A stretch of 64,000 nt of DNA from Haloplanus litoreus (GTDB lineage: Archaea; Halobacteriota; Halobacteria; Halobacteriales; Haloferacaceae). The position numbers and the translations under genes are program-made. The notes under the pieces were generated by a model. The model saw only the letters and a list, made by a program, of their open reading frames with translations, had not been told where the DNA came from and made no database searches. How positions within the stretch are numbered: position 1 is the stretch's first letter; every line of letters starts with the position of its first letter. The DNA lies in assembly GCF_042677945.1 (NCBI RefSeq), contig NZ_JBHUDN010000008.1; one strand, given 5' to 3'. Shown piece after piece: positions 1 through 8,008 of the stretch.

Positions 1-1
1 A

Positions 2-118
2 CAGCAACTCGCCGACCGACTGGTCGCTGACGGGCCGTGGTCGAAGGCGGGGTCGACCGTCGCCGAGGGCGACGACCCCGACGGAGAGCTCGTCTTTCGT
101 CTGTATCTGGACTGTTAG
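2..118 (+). CDS. C-terminal end of an unidentified protein
   Basis: An open frame enters from the left edge and ends at TAG 116-118, giving 38 residues with an acidic haloarchaeal composition that finish ELVFRLYLDC. Its last bases overlap the end of the convergent crcB gene. The family cannot be recognised from so short a piece. The frame is inferred from composition and from having no stop in 38 codons. Confidence 0.5.
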   Translation, partial: QQLADRLVADGPWSKAGSTVAEGDDPDGELVFRLYLDC

Positions 119-477
119 AGGGTCGACACCCCGAACGCCAGGGCGATGCCGGTCAGTGCGCCGAGGAGGTTCGCGGCGGCGTACCACCCGGCGAGGAGAC
201 GGTCGCCCGTCTCCCAGAGACGGACGGTGTCGACGGAAAACGACGAGAACGTGGTGTACGAGCCACAGGCACCGGTGCCAACCAGATGGAGCACGTCGGC
301 GCCTGCGCCGAGGAAGGTGACGAGCGCGAGGACGAAGGAGCCGACGACGTTGACGGTGAAGGTGCCGTAGGGAAACCGTCGGGTAGCCGCGACGTCGCCC
401 ACGACCTGGTTGGTGGCGTAGCGAAGGACTGCCCCCACGGCGGCGCCGACACCGATCAAGTAAGCCGGGTTGACCAT
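115..477 (-). CDS. crcB: Fluoride channel CrcB/Fluc, first copy
   Basis: A 120-residue protein with four hydrophobic segments, the usual Fluc size. These proteins form dimeric channels that let fluoride leave the cytoplasm. Family hallmarks are visible: GAVLRY near residues 15-20, GTFTVNVVGS with the conserved Asn near 43, and GSYTTFSSFS near residues 72-81, which supplies the polar and Phe residues lining the pore. The ATG start at 475-477 shares a base with the stop of the upstream crcB copy, so the two are translationally coupled. Paired CrcB genes commonly make heterodimers; that is likely here but not shown. Confidence 0.93.
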   Translation of the reverse strand: MVNPAYLIGVGAAVGAVLRYATNQVVGDVAATRRFPYGTFTVNVVGSFVLALVTFLGAGADVLHLVGTGACGSYTTFSSFSVDTVRLWETGDRLLAGWYAAANLLGALTGIALAFGVSTL

Positions 478-860
478 CAGACGGTACTCTCCATGGCCTG
501 CGCGAGTCGTCGCCCGACGAGCACCGCGACGAAGCCACACCCGTAGGTCGCGCCGACGTAGCCGATGCCGGTCAGTGTCGGCGACTGAACGGCCTCCAGA
601 GCGAACGTGCTGTAGGTCGTAAAGGAGGAGAGAAACCCGGTGGCGGCGACGAAACCCGTCTCCTCGGCGAGGAGGCCGACGAGTTCGGCCTCGTACACGA
701 GAAAACCGAGCGCGAGACAACCGAGGACGTTCGCCGCGAACGTCCCCCCGAGTCCCGGGATGGCGAGGGAGAAGACGTACCGGAGATTCGCGCCGGCGAA
801 ACCGCCGATGGCGACGAGAAAGACGATTTCGAGCGTCCTGAGTCGTGATTCCATCGTCAT
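477..860 (-). CDS. crcB: Fluoride channel CrcB/Fluc, second copy
   Basis: A 127-residue four-helix membrane protein, paralogous to its downstream neighbour. It carries GANLRY near residues 23-28, the conserved Asn in FAANVLG near 44, and GFLSSFTTYSTF at 75-86, the Fluc pore signature. It is the first gene of a two-gene operon. An AT-rich core (GATTAATA, minus strand) lies about 43 bases upstream. A second ATG two codons in could also serve as start. With its partner it probably forms a dual-topology fluoride channel in the cytoplasmic membrane. Confidence 0.93.
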   Translation of the reverse strand: MTMESRLRTLEIVFLVAIGGFAGANLRYVFSLAIPGLGGTFAANVLGCLALGFLVYEAELVGLLAEETGFVAATGFLSSFTTYSTFALEAVQSPTLTGIGYVGATYGCGFVAVLVGRRLAQAMESTV

Positions 861-930
861 AGCGTGGGTCGGCGGCGATACGTCGTTCGCACCGTCCGTG
901 TATTAATCCCGGCGCCGACCTTGGAGATCG

Positions 931-1010
931 CCAACATGTTGAATTAACTTAAATTCTATCTAATTAATTATAAGTAAACTATAAGTTCGGCTTCGTTGTT
1001 GGATCATATG
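931..1010 (+). promoter_or_regulatory. AT-rich promoter island before the AmiS-type channel gene
   Basis: This stretch is strikingly AT-rich in a GC-rich genome. It contains the palindrome TAATTAATTA (about 960-969) and two TATA-like cores, TTATAAG near 966 and CTATAAG near 978. The second is about 27 bases before an in-frame ATG at 1008 and about 90 before the preferred start at 1068. It probably holds the promoter and a regulator site for the channel and formamidase genes. Confidence 0.6.
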
Positions 1011-1067
1011 TCATGTGTCCGACTAGCACGGCACGATCCGATCAGGGGCCGGAACTCACGGAGAACC

Positions 1068-1592
1068 ATGCCGCTGTATGAGGTTCTCGGCATGGGGCTG
1101 TTGTTCGTCGGTGGGGTGCTCTTCGTCAACGGCATGTGGCTGCTGGGGTACGGTTCGAACAGAGACGTGGCCACCTTCAACCTCCTCACGGGGCTGATCA
1201 CGTTCCTGATCGTCCTCTGGTGGGGGTTCGGCGGCGACGCCTCGGACGGGACGCCGTTCAACGCCGCCGGCACCATGTTGTTTTCCTTTACGTACCTCTG
1301 GATCGCGGCCAACGCCTACCGGGGCCTCGAGGATCAACGGTCGTTCGGCTGGTACTGTGGTTTCGTCGCGGTGACGGCCCTCCCCACGGCGTATCTGGTC
1401 TTCCTCACTGGCGACATCGGCCTGACGGCGCTGTGGTTGATCTGGGCGGTGCTCTGGGCCGCCTTCTTCCTCCTCCTGGGACTGGAACGCGACGACCTGA
1501 CCTCACCAACCGGCTCGTTCACGGCCGTCGTGGGTGCCGTCACCGCCGCGTCCGGCTATCTGATGGCCGCCGGCTTCTGGCCCTGGGCCTGA
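1068..1592 (+). CDS. AmiS/UreI family amide or urea channel
   Basis: A 174-residue membrane protein with about six to seven hydrophobic helices starting straight after the initiator, the AmiS/UreI size and topology. Family members are proton-gated urea channels or short-chain amide permeases. It is followed 116 bases later by a formamidase gene, so formamide or another short amide is the likely substrate. The start at 1068 was chosen because the first helix begins there and a GGAG lies just upstream. An in-frame ATG at 1008 would add 20 basic residues and sits 27 bases after a TATA-like core, so a leaderless longer form is possible. Confidence 0.85.
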   Translation: MPLYEVLGMGLLFVGGVLFVNGMWLLGYGSNRDVATFNLLTGLITFLIVLWWGFGGDASDGTPFNAAGTMLFSFTYLWIAANAYRGLEDQRSFGWYCGFVAVTALPTAYLVFLTGDIGLTALWLIWAVLWAAFFLLLGLERDDLTSPTGSFTAVVGAVTAASGYLMAAGFWPWA

Positions 1593-1654
1593 GTTTCCTT
1601 TCTCTGTCGCCGGAACTGAATACAGAGACATGTCGGTCTGATTTGTTACAATAA

Positions 1655-1708
1655 CATTAAGTATATCTGACTAACATTTGTGCGTGGGTCCAGCGACCCT
1701 TGATACCA
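1655..1708 (+). promoter_or_regulatory. Promoter and leader hairpin before formamidase
   Basis: A TATA-like core, TAAGTATATC at 1658-1667, lies about 42 bases before the formamidase ATG, so this gene can be transcribed without read-through from the channel gene. The leader contains an inverted repeat, GGGTC-CAGC-GACCC at 1686-1699, ending nine bases before the ATG, which could affect ribosome access. Confidence 0.5.
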
Positions 1709-2980
1709 ATGCCCGAAGTGAAATTCGAAGTCGACGTAGACAGCCCTCCTGACGAACAGCCCGGCGCGAACCCGTTCAATCGGTGGCACCCCGACATCCC
1801 CGCCGTGGTCGAAGTCGACGACGGCGAGACGGCACGGCTCGAGGCCCTCGACTGGACCGGCGGTCAGATCACCGACAACGACGATCCGAACGAGGTTCGC
1901 GACGTCGACCTCAATCAGGTGCACTATCTCGCCGGACCCGTCCACGTCAACGGCGCCGAACCCGGCGACCTGCTCAAAGTGGAGTTCCTCGACATGGGGC
2001 CGCTCAACGGGCGCTCGGAGTTCGGCTTCACTGGGACGTTCTCCCAGCAGAACGGTGGCGGCTTCCTGACCGATCACTTCCCCGACGCCGCCAAGTCCAT
2101 CTGGGACCTCGACGGCTACACCGTCTCCTCGCGCCACATCCCCGACGTGCGCTACGAGGGGAAAATCCACCCCGGCCTCGCGGGGTGTGCCCCCAGCCAA
2201 GAGCTCCTCGAGGAGTGGAACGAGCGCGAACAGGCCCTCATCGACAAGTTCGAGGAAGATCCCAGCTCCATCCAGAACCACCCGACGGGCGAGGAGGAAC
2301 CGGGCGTCGCGAACCCGCCGACCAAAGACGGCGCCCTGATGGGCGAGATGGACCCCGACGCGGCCGAGGAGGCCGCCGAGGAAGGCGCCCGGACCGTCCC
2401 GCCCCGCGAACACGGCGGCAACCACGACATCAAGGACCTCTCCATCGGGTCGACGGTGTACTTCCCCGTCTACGTCGACGGCGGCAAGTTCGGCATCGGT
2501 GACTTCCACGCCTCGCAGGGCGACGGCGAAGTCACGTTCTGTGGCGCCATCGAGATGGCCGCCTACATCGACTGCAAGTTCGAAGTGGTCAAAAACGGGA
2601 TGGAGGACCACGGCGTCACCCACCCCATCTTCGAACCGGGCCACCGTGGCCCCAACTTCGAGGACTACGTCACCTTCTGTGGCTACTCCGTCACCGAAGA
2701 CGGCGAACAGCACTACATCGACTCGCACACGGCCTACCGCCGGGCGTGCCTGCAGGCCATCGACTACCTCAAGAAGTTCGGCTACACCGGACAGCAGGCG
2801 CTTCACATCCTGGGGACGGTTCCCATCGAGGGTCGCCAGAGCGGCGTCGTCGACGTACCGAACGCGTGTTCGACGCTCGCGCTGCCAACGGGCGCCTTCG
2901 AGTTCGACCTCTCGCCGGGCAGTCTCGGGAACGCCGAGGACCGCGGCGACCTAGTCGTCACCGACGACCCACTGAGCTAG
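1709..2980 (+). CDS. fmdA: Formamidase (acetamidase/formamidase family)
   Basis: A 423-residue cytosolic enzyme of the FmdA/AmdA family, which hydrolyses formamide or short amides to ammonia and the acid. The N-terminal segment with FNRWHPDIP, the long acidic middle, and the HGGNHDIKDLSIGS and GDFHASQGDGE blocks (about residues 235-275) are typical; the last two carry conserved His and Asp residues at the active centre. Length fits the family. The ATG at 1709 was preferred over an upstream TTG. The neighbouring AmiS-type channel suggests a two-gene module that imports an amide and releases ammonia as a nitrogen source. Confidence 0.93.
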   Translation: MPEVKFEVDVDSPPDEQPGANPFNRWHPDIPAVVEVDDGETARLEALDWTGGQITDNDDPNEVRDVDLNQVHYLAGPVHVNGAEPGDLLKVEFLDMGPLNGRSEFGFTGTFSQQNGGGFLTDHFPDAAKSIWDLDGYTVSSRHIPDVRYEGKIHPGLAGCAPSQELLEEWNEREQALIDKFEEDPSSIQNHPTGEEEPGVANPPTKDGALMGEMDPDAAEEAAEEGARTVPPREHGGNHDIKDLSIGSTVYFPVYVDGGKFGIGDFHASQGDGEVTFCGAIEMAAYIDCKFEVVKNGMEDHGVTHPIFEPGHRGPNFEDYVTFCGYSVTEDGEQHYIDSHTAYRRACLQAIDYLKKFGYTGQQALHILGTVPIEGRQSGVVDVPNACSTLALPTGAFEFDLSPGSLGNAEDRGDLVVTDDPLS

Positions 2981-3011
2981 TTCCCTCGCCGGTCCCCGTC
3001 GACGATGTTTT

Positions 3012-3302
3012 TCAGTCCGCACCCGTCTCGTCGAGGGCGTCGCGGACGGCGGCGGTGAGTGCGTGAACGTCGTCGTCCGATGCGGGTGCCCGTTCGTGAT
3101 ACCGCGACGCGCCTTCGAGCGCGAGTCGAACCACGTCGTTCGTGTTCAAGATTGGCTCCCCGGCGCGGTCGTTCAACTCGTCGCGGATCTCGCTCAGGAC
3201 GCCCCGCGTGTGCGTCGAGAGTGTGACGGAGACACTGACCGCGTGAGGCGTCTCCTCGTGAAACTGTCGTGCCTGCCGGGCGACGTCGTCGTTCTCGACC
3301 AT
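3012..3302 (-). CDS. Small haloarchaeal protein, possibly ribbon-helix-helix
   Basis: A 96-residue acidic protein. The middle (VSVSVTLSTHTRGVLSEI followed by an alternating helix ending in VVRLALEGA) resembles the strand-helix-helix pattern of ribbon-helix-helix regulators, but no basic DNA-contacting strand is obvious. It is convergent with formamidase, with T-rich DNA between them. The ATG at 3300-3302 was chosen because longer in-frame starts add Arg-rich sequence unlike a protein N-terminus. Function unknown. Confidence 0.6.
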   Translation of the reverse strand: MVENDDVARQARQFHEETPHAVSVSVTLSTHTRGVLSEIRDELNDRAGEPILNTNDVVRLALEGASRYHERAPASDDDVHALTAAVRDALDETGAD

Positions 3303-3473
3303 ACGGACGGATCGGCGCGCACCGACTAATGTATTTCCACTGATGAGTTCGGCGAAAAACGGAGGAGTAGACGGGGAAAGCGTCTCTCGGGGGCGGCGGC
3401 GCGGACGCAGTCGTGGGTCGGCGCGCGCCGCCGTCGAGAGGCCGGCGGTCACGACACCGGGAGCGAGGACGGG

Positions 3474-3743
3474 TTAGCTGCTCTTCTCGGCTTCGGGTTC
3501 CGTCGGCTCGGCCGTCTCCTCGGTCGTGGCGGTGGAGTCGCTCCCGGACGACTCGGCGCCCTCCTGCAGTTCCTCCTCGATTTCCTCGCGCCCGCGCTTG
3601 AACTCGCCCATGGCCTGACCGGTCGACCGGGCCAGTTTGGGGATCTTGTTCGCCCCGAACAGCAAGACGAGGACGAAGAGGACGATGAGCAACTCCGGCC
3701 CGCCGGGCAACCCGGGGAACAGTGGAACGATTGGGTCGTGCAT
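3474..3743 (-). CDS. tatA: Twin-arginine translocase subunit TatA
   Basis: An 89-residue TatA/E protein: one N-terminal helix (GGPELLIVLFVLVLLF), the FGANKIPKLARSTG hinge and amphipathic helix, then an acidic tail rich in Ser, Thr and Glu. TatA oligomerises to let folded proteins with RR signal peptides cross the membrane, the main export route in haloarchaea. The ATG at 3741-3743 was chosen; a GTG one codon earlier is possible. On the minus strand, CCTATAATC about 27 bases upstream looks like its TATA box. It stands alone, without tatC beside it. Confidence 0.95.
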   Translation of the reverse strand: MHDPIVPLFPGLPGGPELLIVLFVLVLLFGANKIPKLARSTGQAMGEFKRGREEIEEELQEGAESSGSDSTATTEETAEPTEPEAEKSS

Positions 3744-3887
3744 CACTACCTCTGGGTAGCCGATTCGCGATTATAGGTTTTTTGGACCGGCCAGTCACCG
3801 GAGTTGCGTCCGATCCGACGCCGAACGCGGTCGGGCGGGGCGGTCGACAGCCGACAGGATAATGACGGCGACCCGTCAACGGCGGGT

Positions 3888-4364
3888 ATGGTCGACATCG
3901 GCGACGAGGCGCCCGATTTCACCGCGCCGCTCGCGAACGGGGACGTCGAGACGTTCACCCTGTCGGAACGCCTGGACGAGGCGCCACTCGTCCTCGCGTT
4001 TTTCCCCGCGGCGTTCACACCCACCTGTACCAACGAGATGTGCGCGTTCCGCGACCGGATGGCGAAGTTCGAGGGCATCGACGCGACGGTGTACGGTATC
4101 AGCGTCGACCTCCCGTACACGCTCAACGAGTTCCGGCGGCGAAACGACCTGACGTTCGGCCTCATCAGCGACGAAGGCCGGGAACTGATCGACGCCTACG
4201 GCGTGGTGGACGCGTTCTCGCCGCTCGACATGCGCGTCGCCCAGCGTGCGGTGTTCGTCGTCGACGGCGACGGGACGATCACCTACCGATGGGTCGGCGA
4301 CGACCCGAAACAGGAACCGGATTACGAGGCGGTCCGCGAGGCGGCGGCCGAGACCCGACCCTGA
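3888..4364 (+). CDS. Peroxiredoxin (Bcp/AhpC-TSA type)
   Basis: A 158-residue thioredoxin-fold peroxidase reducing hydrogen peroxide and organic peroxides. The peroxidatic Cys47 lies in FTPTCTNEMC, with a probable resolving Cys52 five residues on, the arrangement of atypical two-Cys Bcp-like enzymes. The C-terminal half has the expected VFVVDGDGTITYRW strand pair. GGATAATG about 28 bases before the ATG fits a leaderless transcript. It is divergent from tatA and followed 44 bases later by an HD hydrolase with its own T-rich core. Confidence 0.93.
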   Translation: MVDIGDEAPDFTAPLANGDVETFTLSERLDEAPLVLAFFPAAFTPTCTNEMCAFRDRMAKFEGIDATVYGISVDLPYTLNEFRRRNDLTFGLISDEGRELIDAYGVVDAFSPLDMRVAQRAVFVVDGDGTITYRWVGDDPKQEPDYEAVREAAAETRP

Positions 4365-4408
4365 CCGCGGCCGGCGTGCTTTTTGTCCGTCGCGGGACAA
4401 GACTCCCC

Positions 4409-5212
4409 ATGGACAGTGACGACGCAGACGGCCGCAAGTACGACCCCGACGCTCCCCACTCGTTCCCCGACGAGAAACTGAACGAAGTCCTGTCGGTGCT
4501 CGCCGACGACCCCGAGGTGACGACGTATCTCGACGCCCAGAACGTCAACGCAGTCACGCGGAAAGGGTACAACGATCACGGCCCGAAACACATCAGTATC
4601 GTCCGAAATCGCGCGCTTCGCCTGTACGAACTGCTGAAACGCGCCGGCGTTTCGTTCAACGGTGCGGGGGATCAAGGACTCGCGGCGGCCGACGAACCGG
4701 TCATCGTCGCCCTCGCGGCCACCCTCCACGACGTGGGCCACGTCGTCCACCGTGACCAACACGCCTACTACTCCATCCCGCTCGCGTCTGACCTCCTCGA
4801 CCGTCTCCTGCCGGAGTTCTACGGGACGGAAGACGCCGTGCGGGTGAAAGGTGAGACGCTCCACGCCATCCTCTGTCACCACACCGAAGAGGACCCGCTG
4901 ACCCGTGAGGCGGGCGTCATCCGCGTCGCCGACGCCCTCGACATGGAGCGGGGGCGCTCGCGCATCCCCTACGAGGAGGGCGGCCGCGGGATCAACACGC
5001 TATCGAGTCAGGCGATTCGGGACGTCACGCTCGAGGAGGGCGACGACAGGGCAGTCCTCGTCGAAATCGAGATGGTGAACGCCGCCGGCGTCTACCAAGT
5101 CGACAGCCTTCTGAAGGCCAAACTCCGGAACTCGATGCTGGAAGACCACGTCCGCATCGTCGCCATCAACACGAAAGAGGAGAACGGGCTGGTCGAACGG
5201 ATCGAACTCTAG
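4409..5212 (+). CDS. HD-domain metal-dependent phosphohydrolase
   Basis: A 267-residue HD-superfamily protein. Metal-site motifs appear in order: His61 in GPKHIS, the HD pair at 107-108 in ATLHDVGH, the ILCHHTEED segment, and the final Asp in IRVADALDM. The C-terminal third is a separate alpha/beta region. HD enzymes cleave nucleotides or phosphomonoesters; the substrate cannot be told. CTTTTT lies about 27 bases before the ATG. The stop codon overlaps the stop of the convergent mscS gene. Confidence 0.85.
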   Translation: MDSDDADGRKYDPDAPHSFPDEKLNEVLSVLADDPEVTTYLDAQNVNAVTRKGYNDHGPKHISIVRNRALRLYELLKRAGVSFNGAGDQGLAAADEPVIVALAATLHDVGHVVHRDQHAYYSIPLASDLLDRLLPEFYGTEDAVRVKGETLHAILCHHTEEDPLTREAGVIRVADALDMERGRSRIPYEEGGRGINTLSSQAIRDVTLEEGDDRAVLVEIEMVNAAGVYQVDSLLKAKLRNSMLEDHVRIVAINTKEENGLVERIEL

Positions 5213-6096
5213 TCCGAGACGACCGTCTCGTCGACGCCCTCGAGTTCGAGCGAGCCGCCGAGGGTCCGGTTCGGATAGGGAATGTTGATGTCCTCCTCGT
5301 CGAAGCGACGCTTGACGGCGGTGACGTACTCGCCGCGGGTCTTGACGAAGTCCGAGCGGCTCGGATCGTCGATCCAGACGCGGGATTTGAGCACGACCGA
5401 CGAGTCACCGAGTTCGGTCAGCCGCACCGACGGCACGGGGTCGTCGAGGATGTCCGGGTGGGCGTGTGCCTCCTCGAGGATGATCTCGTTCGCCCGTTCG
5501 ATGTCGTCGTCGTAGCCGATGCCGAAGGGTACTTGCAGGCGAAGCTGACCCTTGGCGACGGGGTTCTTGATGACGCCGTCGGTGAGGTGGGAGTTGGGAA
5601 CCGTCAGGAGTTCGTTGTCGAAGGTGCGCACCCGCGAGACGCGGAAGCTGATATCCTCGACGATGCCCGAGTTGCCGTCCCATTCGATCCAGTCGCCGAT
5701 GCGGAACGGCTTGTCGGTGAAGATGAAGACGCCGGCGACGAAGTTGGCGATGACGTCCTGCATGGCGAACCCGATGGCGAGCGTCGCGGCCGCCGCGATA
5801 GTCGCGAGCGACTGGAGGAAGTCGCCGTAGCCCGCGAAGCCGAACGCGATGGCGACGCCGGCGAAGACGACGAGCGCCAGCGTGAGCTTCCGGAGGGGTT
5901 TTCGAGCGTGCCGTTCCAGCCCCCGGGACTCCATAACACGGTCCACGAGCGGGAGCAGCACCGCTCGCCCGACGGTGTAGACGACCAGCAACGCGACGAC
6001 GAAGGTGATGGCAGAACCGATGGCGTCGGCGTACGGCACGCCACCCGCCGAGAGGAATCGTGCAATTGCTCCGCTCTGGAGCGCCACACCGGTCAT
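5209..6096 (-). CDS. Small-conductance mechanosensitive channel MscS
   Basis: A 295-residue MscS-family channel. Three N-terminal helices are followed by the pore helix region (LATIAAAATLAIGFAMQDVIANFVAG, about residues 95-120) and the beta domain with GDWIEWDGNSGIVEDI. The soluble C-terminal vestibule follows. It opens under membrane tension to release solutes on hypo-osmotic shock, important for a halophile. Its ATG overlaps the stop of the upstream YhbY gene by the ATGA arrangement, so the two form an operon. Confidence 0.93.
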   Translation of the reverse strand: MTGVALQSGAIARFLSAGGVPYADAIGSAITFVVALLVVYTVGRAVLLPLVDRVMESRGLERHARKPLRKLTLALVVFAGVAIAFGFAGYGDFLQSLATIAAAATLAIGFAMQDVIANFVAGVFIFTDKPFRIGDWIEWDGNSGIVEDISFRVSRVRTFDNELLTVPNSHLTDGVIKNPVAKGQLRLQVPFGIGYDDDIERANEIILEEAHAHPDILDDPVPSVRLTELGDSSVVLKSRVWIDDPSRSDFVKTRGEYVTAVKRRFDEEDINIPYPNRTLGGSLELEGVDETVVSD

Positions 6097-6341
6097 CGGT
6101 GAAGTACAGCGGTGTTACCGCGCGTCTCGACGACAGTCGCGTCCGTTCGTTCCGCGAGGTCGGCCGCCAGCGTCTCCACGTCGGTCCCGCCCTGAGCCGA
6201 CCGCAGGAATTTCACCTTCACCAGGTTCTCGTTCGCCAGTTGATCGCCACACTCGTCGACCACGGGGTCGACACCCCCCTTGCCGACCCACACCGTCACG
6301 TCGAGGTCGTGAGCCCGCTTGCGCAGCGCTTGCGTATCCAT
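6093..6341 (-). CDS. YhbY/CRS1-CRM family RNA-binding protein
   Basis: An 82-residue single CRM domain protein. The loop VWVGKGGVDP (about residues 17-26) corresponds to the GxxG RNA-contacting loop, and the NENLVKVKFL strand follows. Bacterial YhbY associates with pre-50S ribosomes, so a role in ribosome assembly is inferred. A run rich in A and T (GTTTATATTAAC on the plus strand, about 6372-6383) lies some 30-40 bases upstream and probably holds the TATA box. It is translationally coupled to mscS. Confidence 0.9.
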   Translation of the reverse strand: MDTQALRKRAHDLDVTVWVGKGGVDPVVDECGDQLANENLVKVKFLRSAQGGTDVETLAADLAERTDATVVETRGNTAVLHR

Positions 6342-6441
6342 ACCCTCCACTGTCCCCGAATCGGTTTGAAAGTTTATATTAACGCCGGAGGGCCACACGC
6401 GGGCGCCGACGGGCGCGAGCGTCGCTCGGTCACCCCACTCG

Positions 6442-6521
6442 TACTGCCGGCTGTACGTCGAGACGGAGGATCGCCACCCCGAGACGGCGACTAGCTCGAC
6501 GCAGCCACAGCCGACAGTATC
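6442..6521. repeat. Dispersed intergenic repeat, copy A
   Basis: About 80 bases with inverted ends: TACTGCCGGCTGTACG at 6442-6457 against ACAGCCGACAGTATC at 6507-6521. The left 39 bases match copy B (9113 onward) with only a few differences, and the right 15 match with two or three. An inner short stem, TCGCC 6471-6475 with GGCGA 6486-6490, is present. It reaches into the last codons of the RNase P component gene. Confidence 0.7.
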
Positions 6522-6795
6522 AGTCGTAGGGGTAGCGGGCCGTCGCACCGCAGTCACAGCGGACGACGACGTGGCCGTCCTGCAACCGGACGCGGGCGTT
6601 CCGGCCGGGGAGGAGGTAGGCATCGCAGGCGTCACAGGTGAACCGCCGGAACGACCGCGGGAGGGTGAGACGGTTGCGCTCGGCGATGCGACGCGCGAGG
6701 CGGACGTACTCGCGGGCGCGCTCCGTCTCACCCGCGGCGACCGCATCGCGAGCGAGCGCGGCCAGTCGGTCGATCCGCTCCTCGGCGATACCCAT
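6520..6795 (-). CDS. rnp4: Ribonuclease P protein component 4 (Rpp21/Rpr2)
   Basis: A 91-residue protein: two N-terminal helices, then a zinc ribbon with Cys54 and Cys57 in FTCDACDAY and Cys80 and Cys82 in RCDCG. That is the Rpp21 layout. It binds the archaeal RNase P RNA with its partner Rpp29 and helps trim tRNA 5 prime leaders. It is divergent from the GT4 gene at 6837 with only 41 bases between. The stop codon lies inside dispersed repeat copy A. Confidence 0.92.
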   Translation of the reverse strand: MGIAEERIDRLAALARDAVAAGETERAREYVRLARRIAERNRLTLPRSFRRFTCDACDAYLLPGRNARVRLQDGHVVVRCDCGATARYPYD

Positions 6796-6836
6796 ACTGG
6801 ACCCCGGCCGGGAGGTGCCAAAGGCCTTCCGACAGC

Positions 6837-7928
6837 GTGAAGAGCGTCACCGCGCAATCGCCGCTCGTGCGGGTGTTGAACTACCTCGAACTGGAGAGTC
6901 GGCTCGACCGAAGCGGTATCGGGACCGCCGCCGACCAGCAACGCGCCGCGCTGTCGACGACCGACGTGTCCGTCTGCACCTCGCCGTGGGCCGGGGGGTC
7001 GCCGCCGCGGGCGGTCGGGTCGGCACTCCGGGGCCACGGTGCGTTCCGCGAGTACGACGTTGCCCACTGCAACATGATCGGCCCCGGGTCTATCGCGGTG
7101 GCGCGGCGGGCGTTGTGGACGGGGACGCCACTGGTGCTCCACGCCCACGTGACGCGTGAGGATTTCGCCGAGAGTTTCCGGGGATCGACCCACCTGGCCG
7201 GGCCCCTCGGGCGCTACCTCCGGTGGTTCTACTCGCAGGCTGACCTGGTCCTCTGTCCCAGCGCATACACGAAGCGCATCCTGGAATCGTACCCGGTCGA
7301 GGCACCGATCCGTCCGATCACCAACGGCGTCGATACGGCCTCGCTCGCCGGATTCGAGGACCTCCGCGAGGAGTATCGCGACCGCTTCGATCTGAGCGGC
7401 CTCGTCGCCTTCTCCGTCGGCAACGTCTTCGAGCGCAAGGGCCTCACCACGTTCTGCCGACTTGCCGAAGAAACCGACTACGAGTTCGCGTGGTTCGGTC
7501 CCTACGACTCGGGACCGCAGGCCTCCGAGACGGTTCGCCGGTGGACGACGAACCCGCCCGAGAACGTCACGTTCACCGGGTGGGTCGACGACAAGCGGGG
7601 TGCCTTCGCCGCAGGCGACGTCTACCTGTTCCCGACGAAGGCGGAGAACCAGGGGATCGCGGTCCTCGAGGCGATGGCCTGTGGCAAACCGGTCGTCCTG
7701 CGGGATATCCCGGTTTTCGAGGAGTTCTACACCCACGAGTACGACTGCCTGAAATGCGAGACGCGGGCGGAGTTCCGGGACGCCCTGAATCGCCTGGCGA
7801 GCGACCCAGACCTGCGGGAGCGACTCGGCGAGAACGCGACGGAGACGGCGGCGGACCACTCGCTGGAGCGGGTGGGCGAGAAACTGGTCGACGCCTACCG
7901 GAGCGTCCGCGACCGGACGGACGGATGA
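6837..7928 (+). CDS. GT4-family glycosyltransferase
   Basis: A 363-residue GT-B fold retaining glycosyltransferase. The C-terminal half shows the sugar-nucleotide site: the first beta strand of domain two (LVAFSVGNVFERKGL, about 190-204), then FPTKAENQGIAVLEAMACGKPVV (about 263-285) with the EX7E pair. A GTG start at 6837 was used because the next ATG is about 75 codons in, past the first Rossmann strands. It probably acts with the second GT4 gene 80 bases downstream in making glycolipid or surface glycan; donor and acceptor are unknown. Confidence 0.88.
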   Translation: MKSVTAQSPLVRVLNYLELESRLDRSGIGTAADQQRAALSTTDVSVCTSPWAGGSPPRAVGSALRGHGAFREYDVAHCNMIGPGSIAVARRALWTGTPLVLHAHVTREDFAESFRGSTHLAGPLGRYLRWFYSQADLVLCPSAYTKRILESYPVEAPIRPITNGVDTASLAGFEDLREEYRDRFDLSGLVAFSVGNVFERKGLTTFCRLAEETDYEFAWFGPYDSGPQASETVRRWTTNPPENVTFTGWVDDKRGAFAAGDVYLFPTKAENQGIAVLEAMACGKPVVLRDIPVFEEFYTHEYDCLKCETRAEFRDALNRLASDPDLRERLGENATETAADHSLERVGEKLVDAYRSVRDRTDG

Positions 7929-8008
7929 GCGGGCGTCGCCGGACGGCACCGGCCCGCGTCGACGACGAAGTCACAAGCGATTAACCCCTCCTCGTCGAAT
8001 CGCCAGCA

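Noticed and set aside
861..930. A fluoride riboswitch before the crcB pair
   Set aside because: The likely leader is only about 20 bases beyond the TATA-like core, and no conserved pseudoknot sequence is seen.
1646..2806. A 386-codon open frame on the minus strand
   Set aside because: Antisense to formamidase; no start signal or family likeness.
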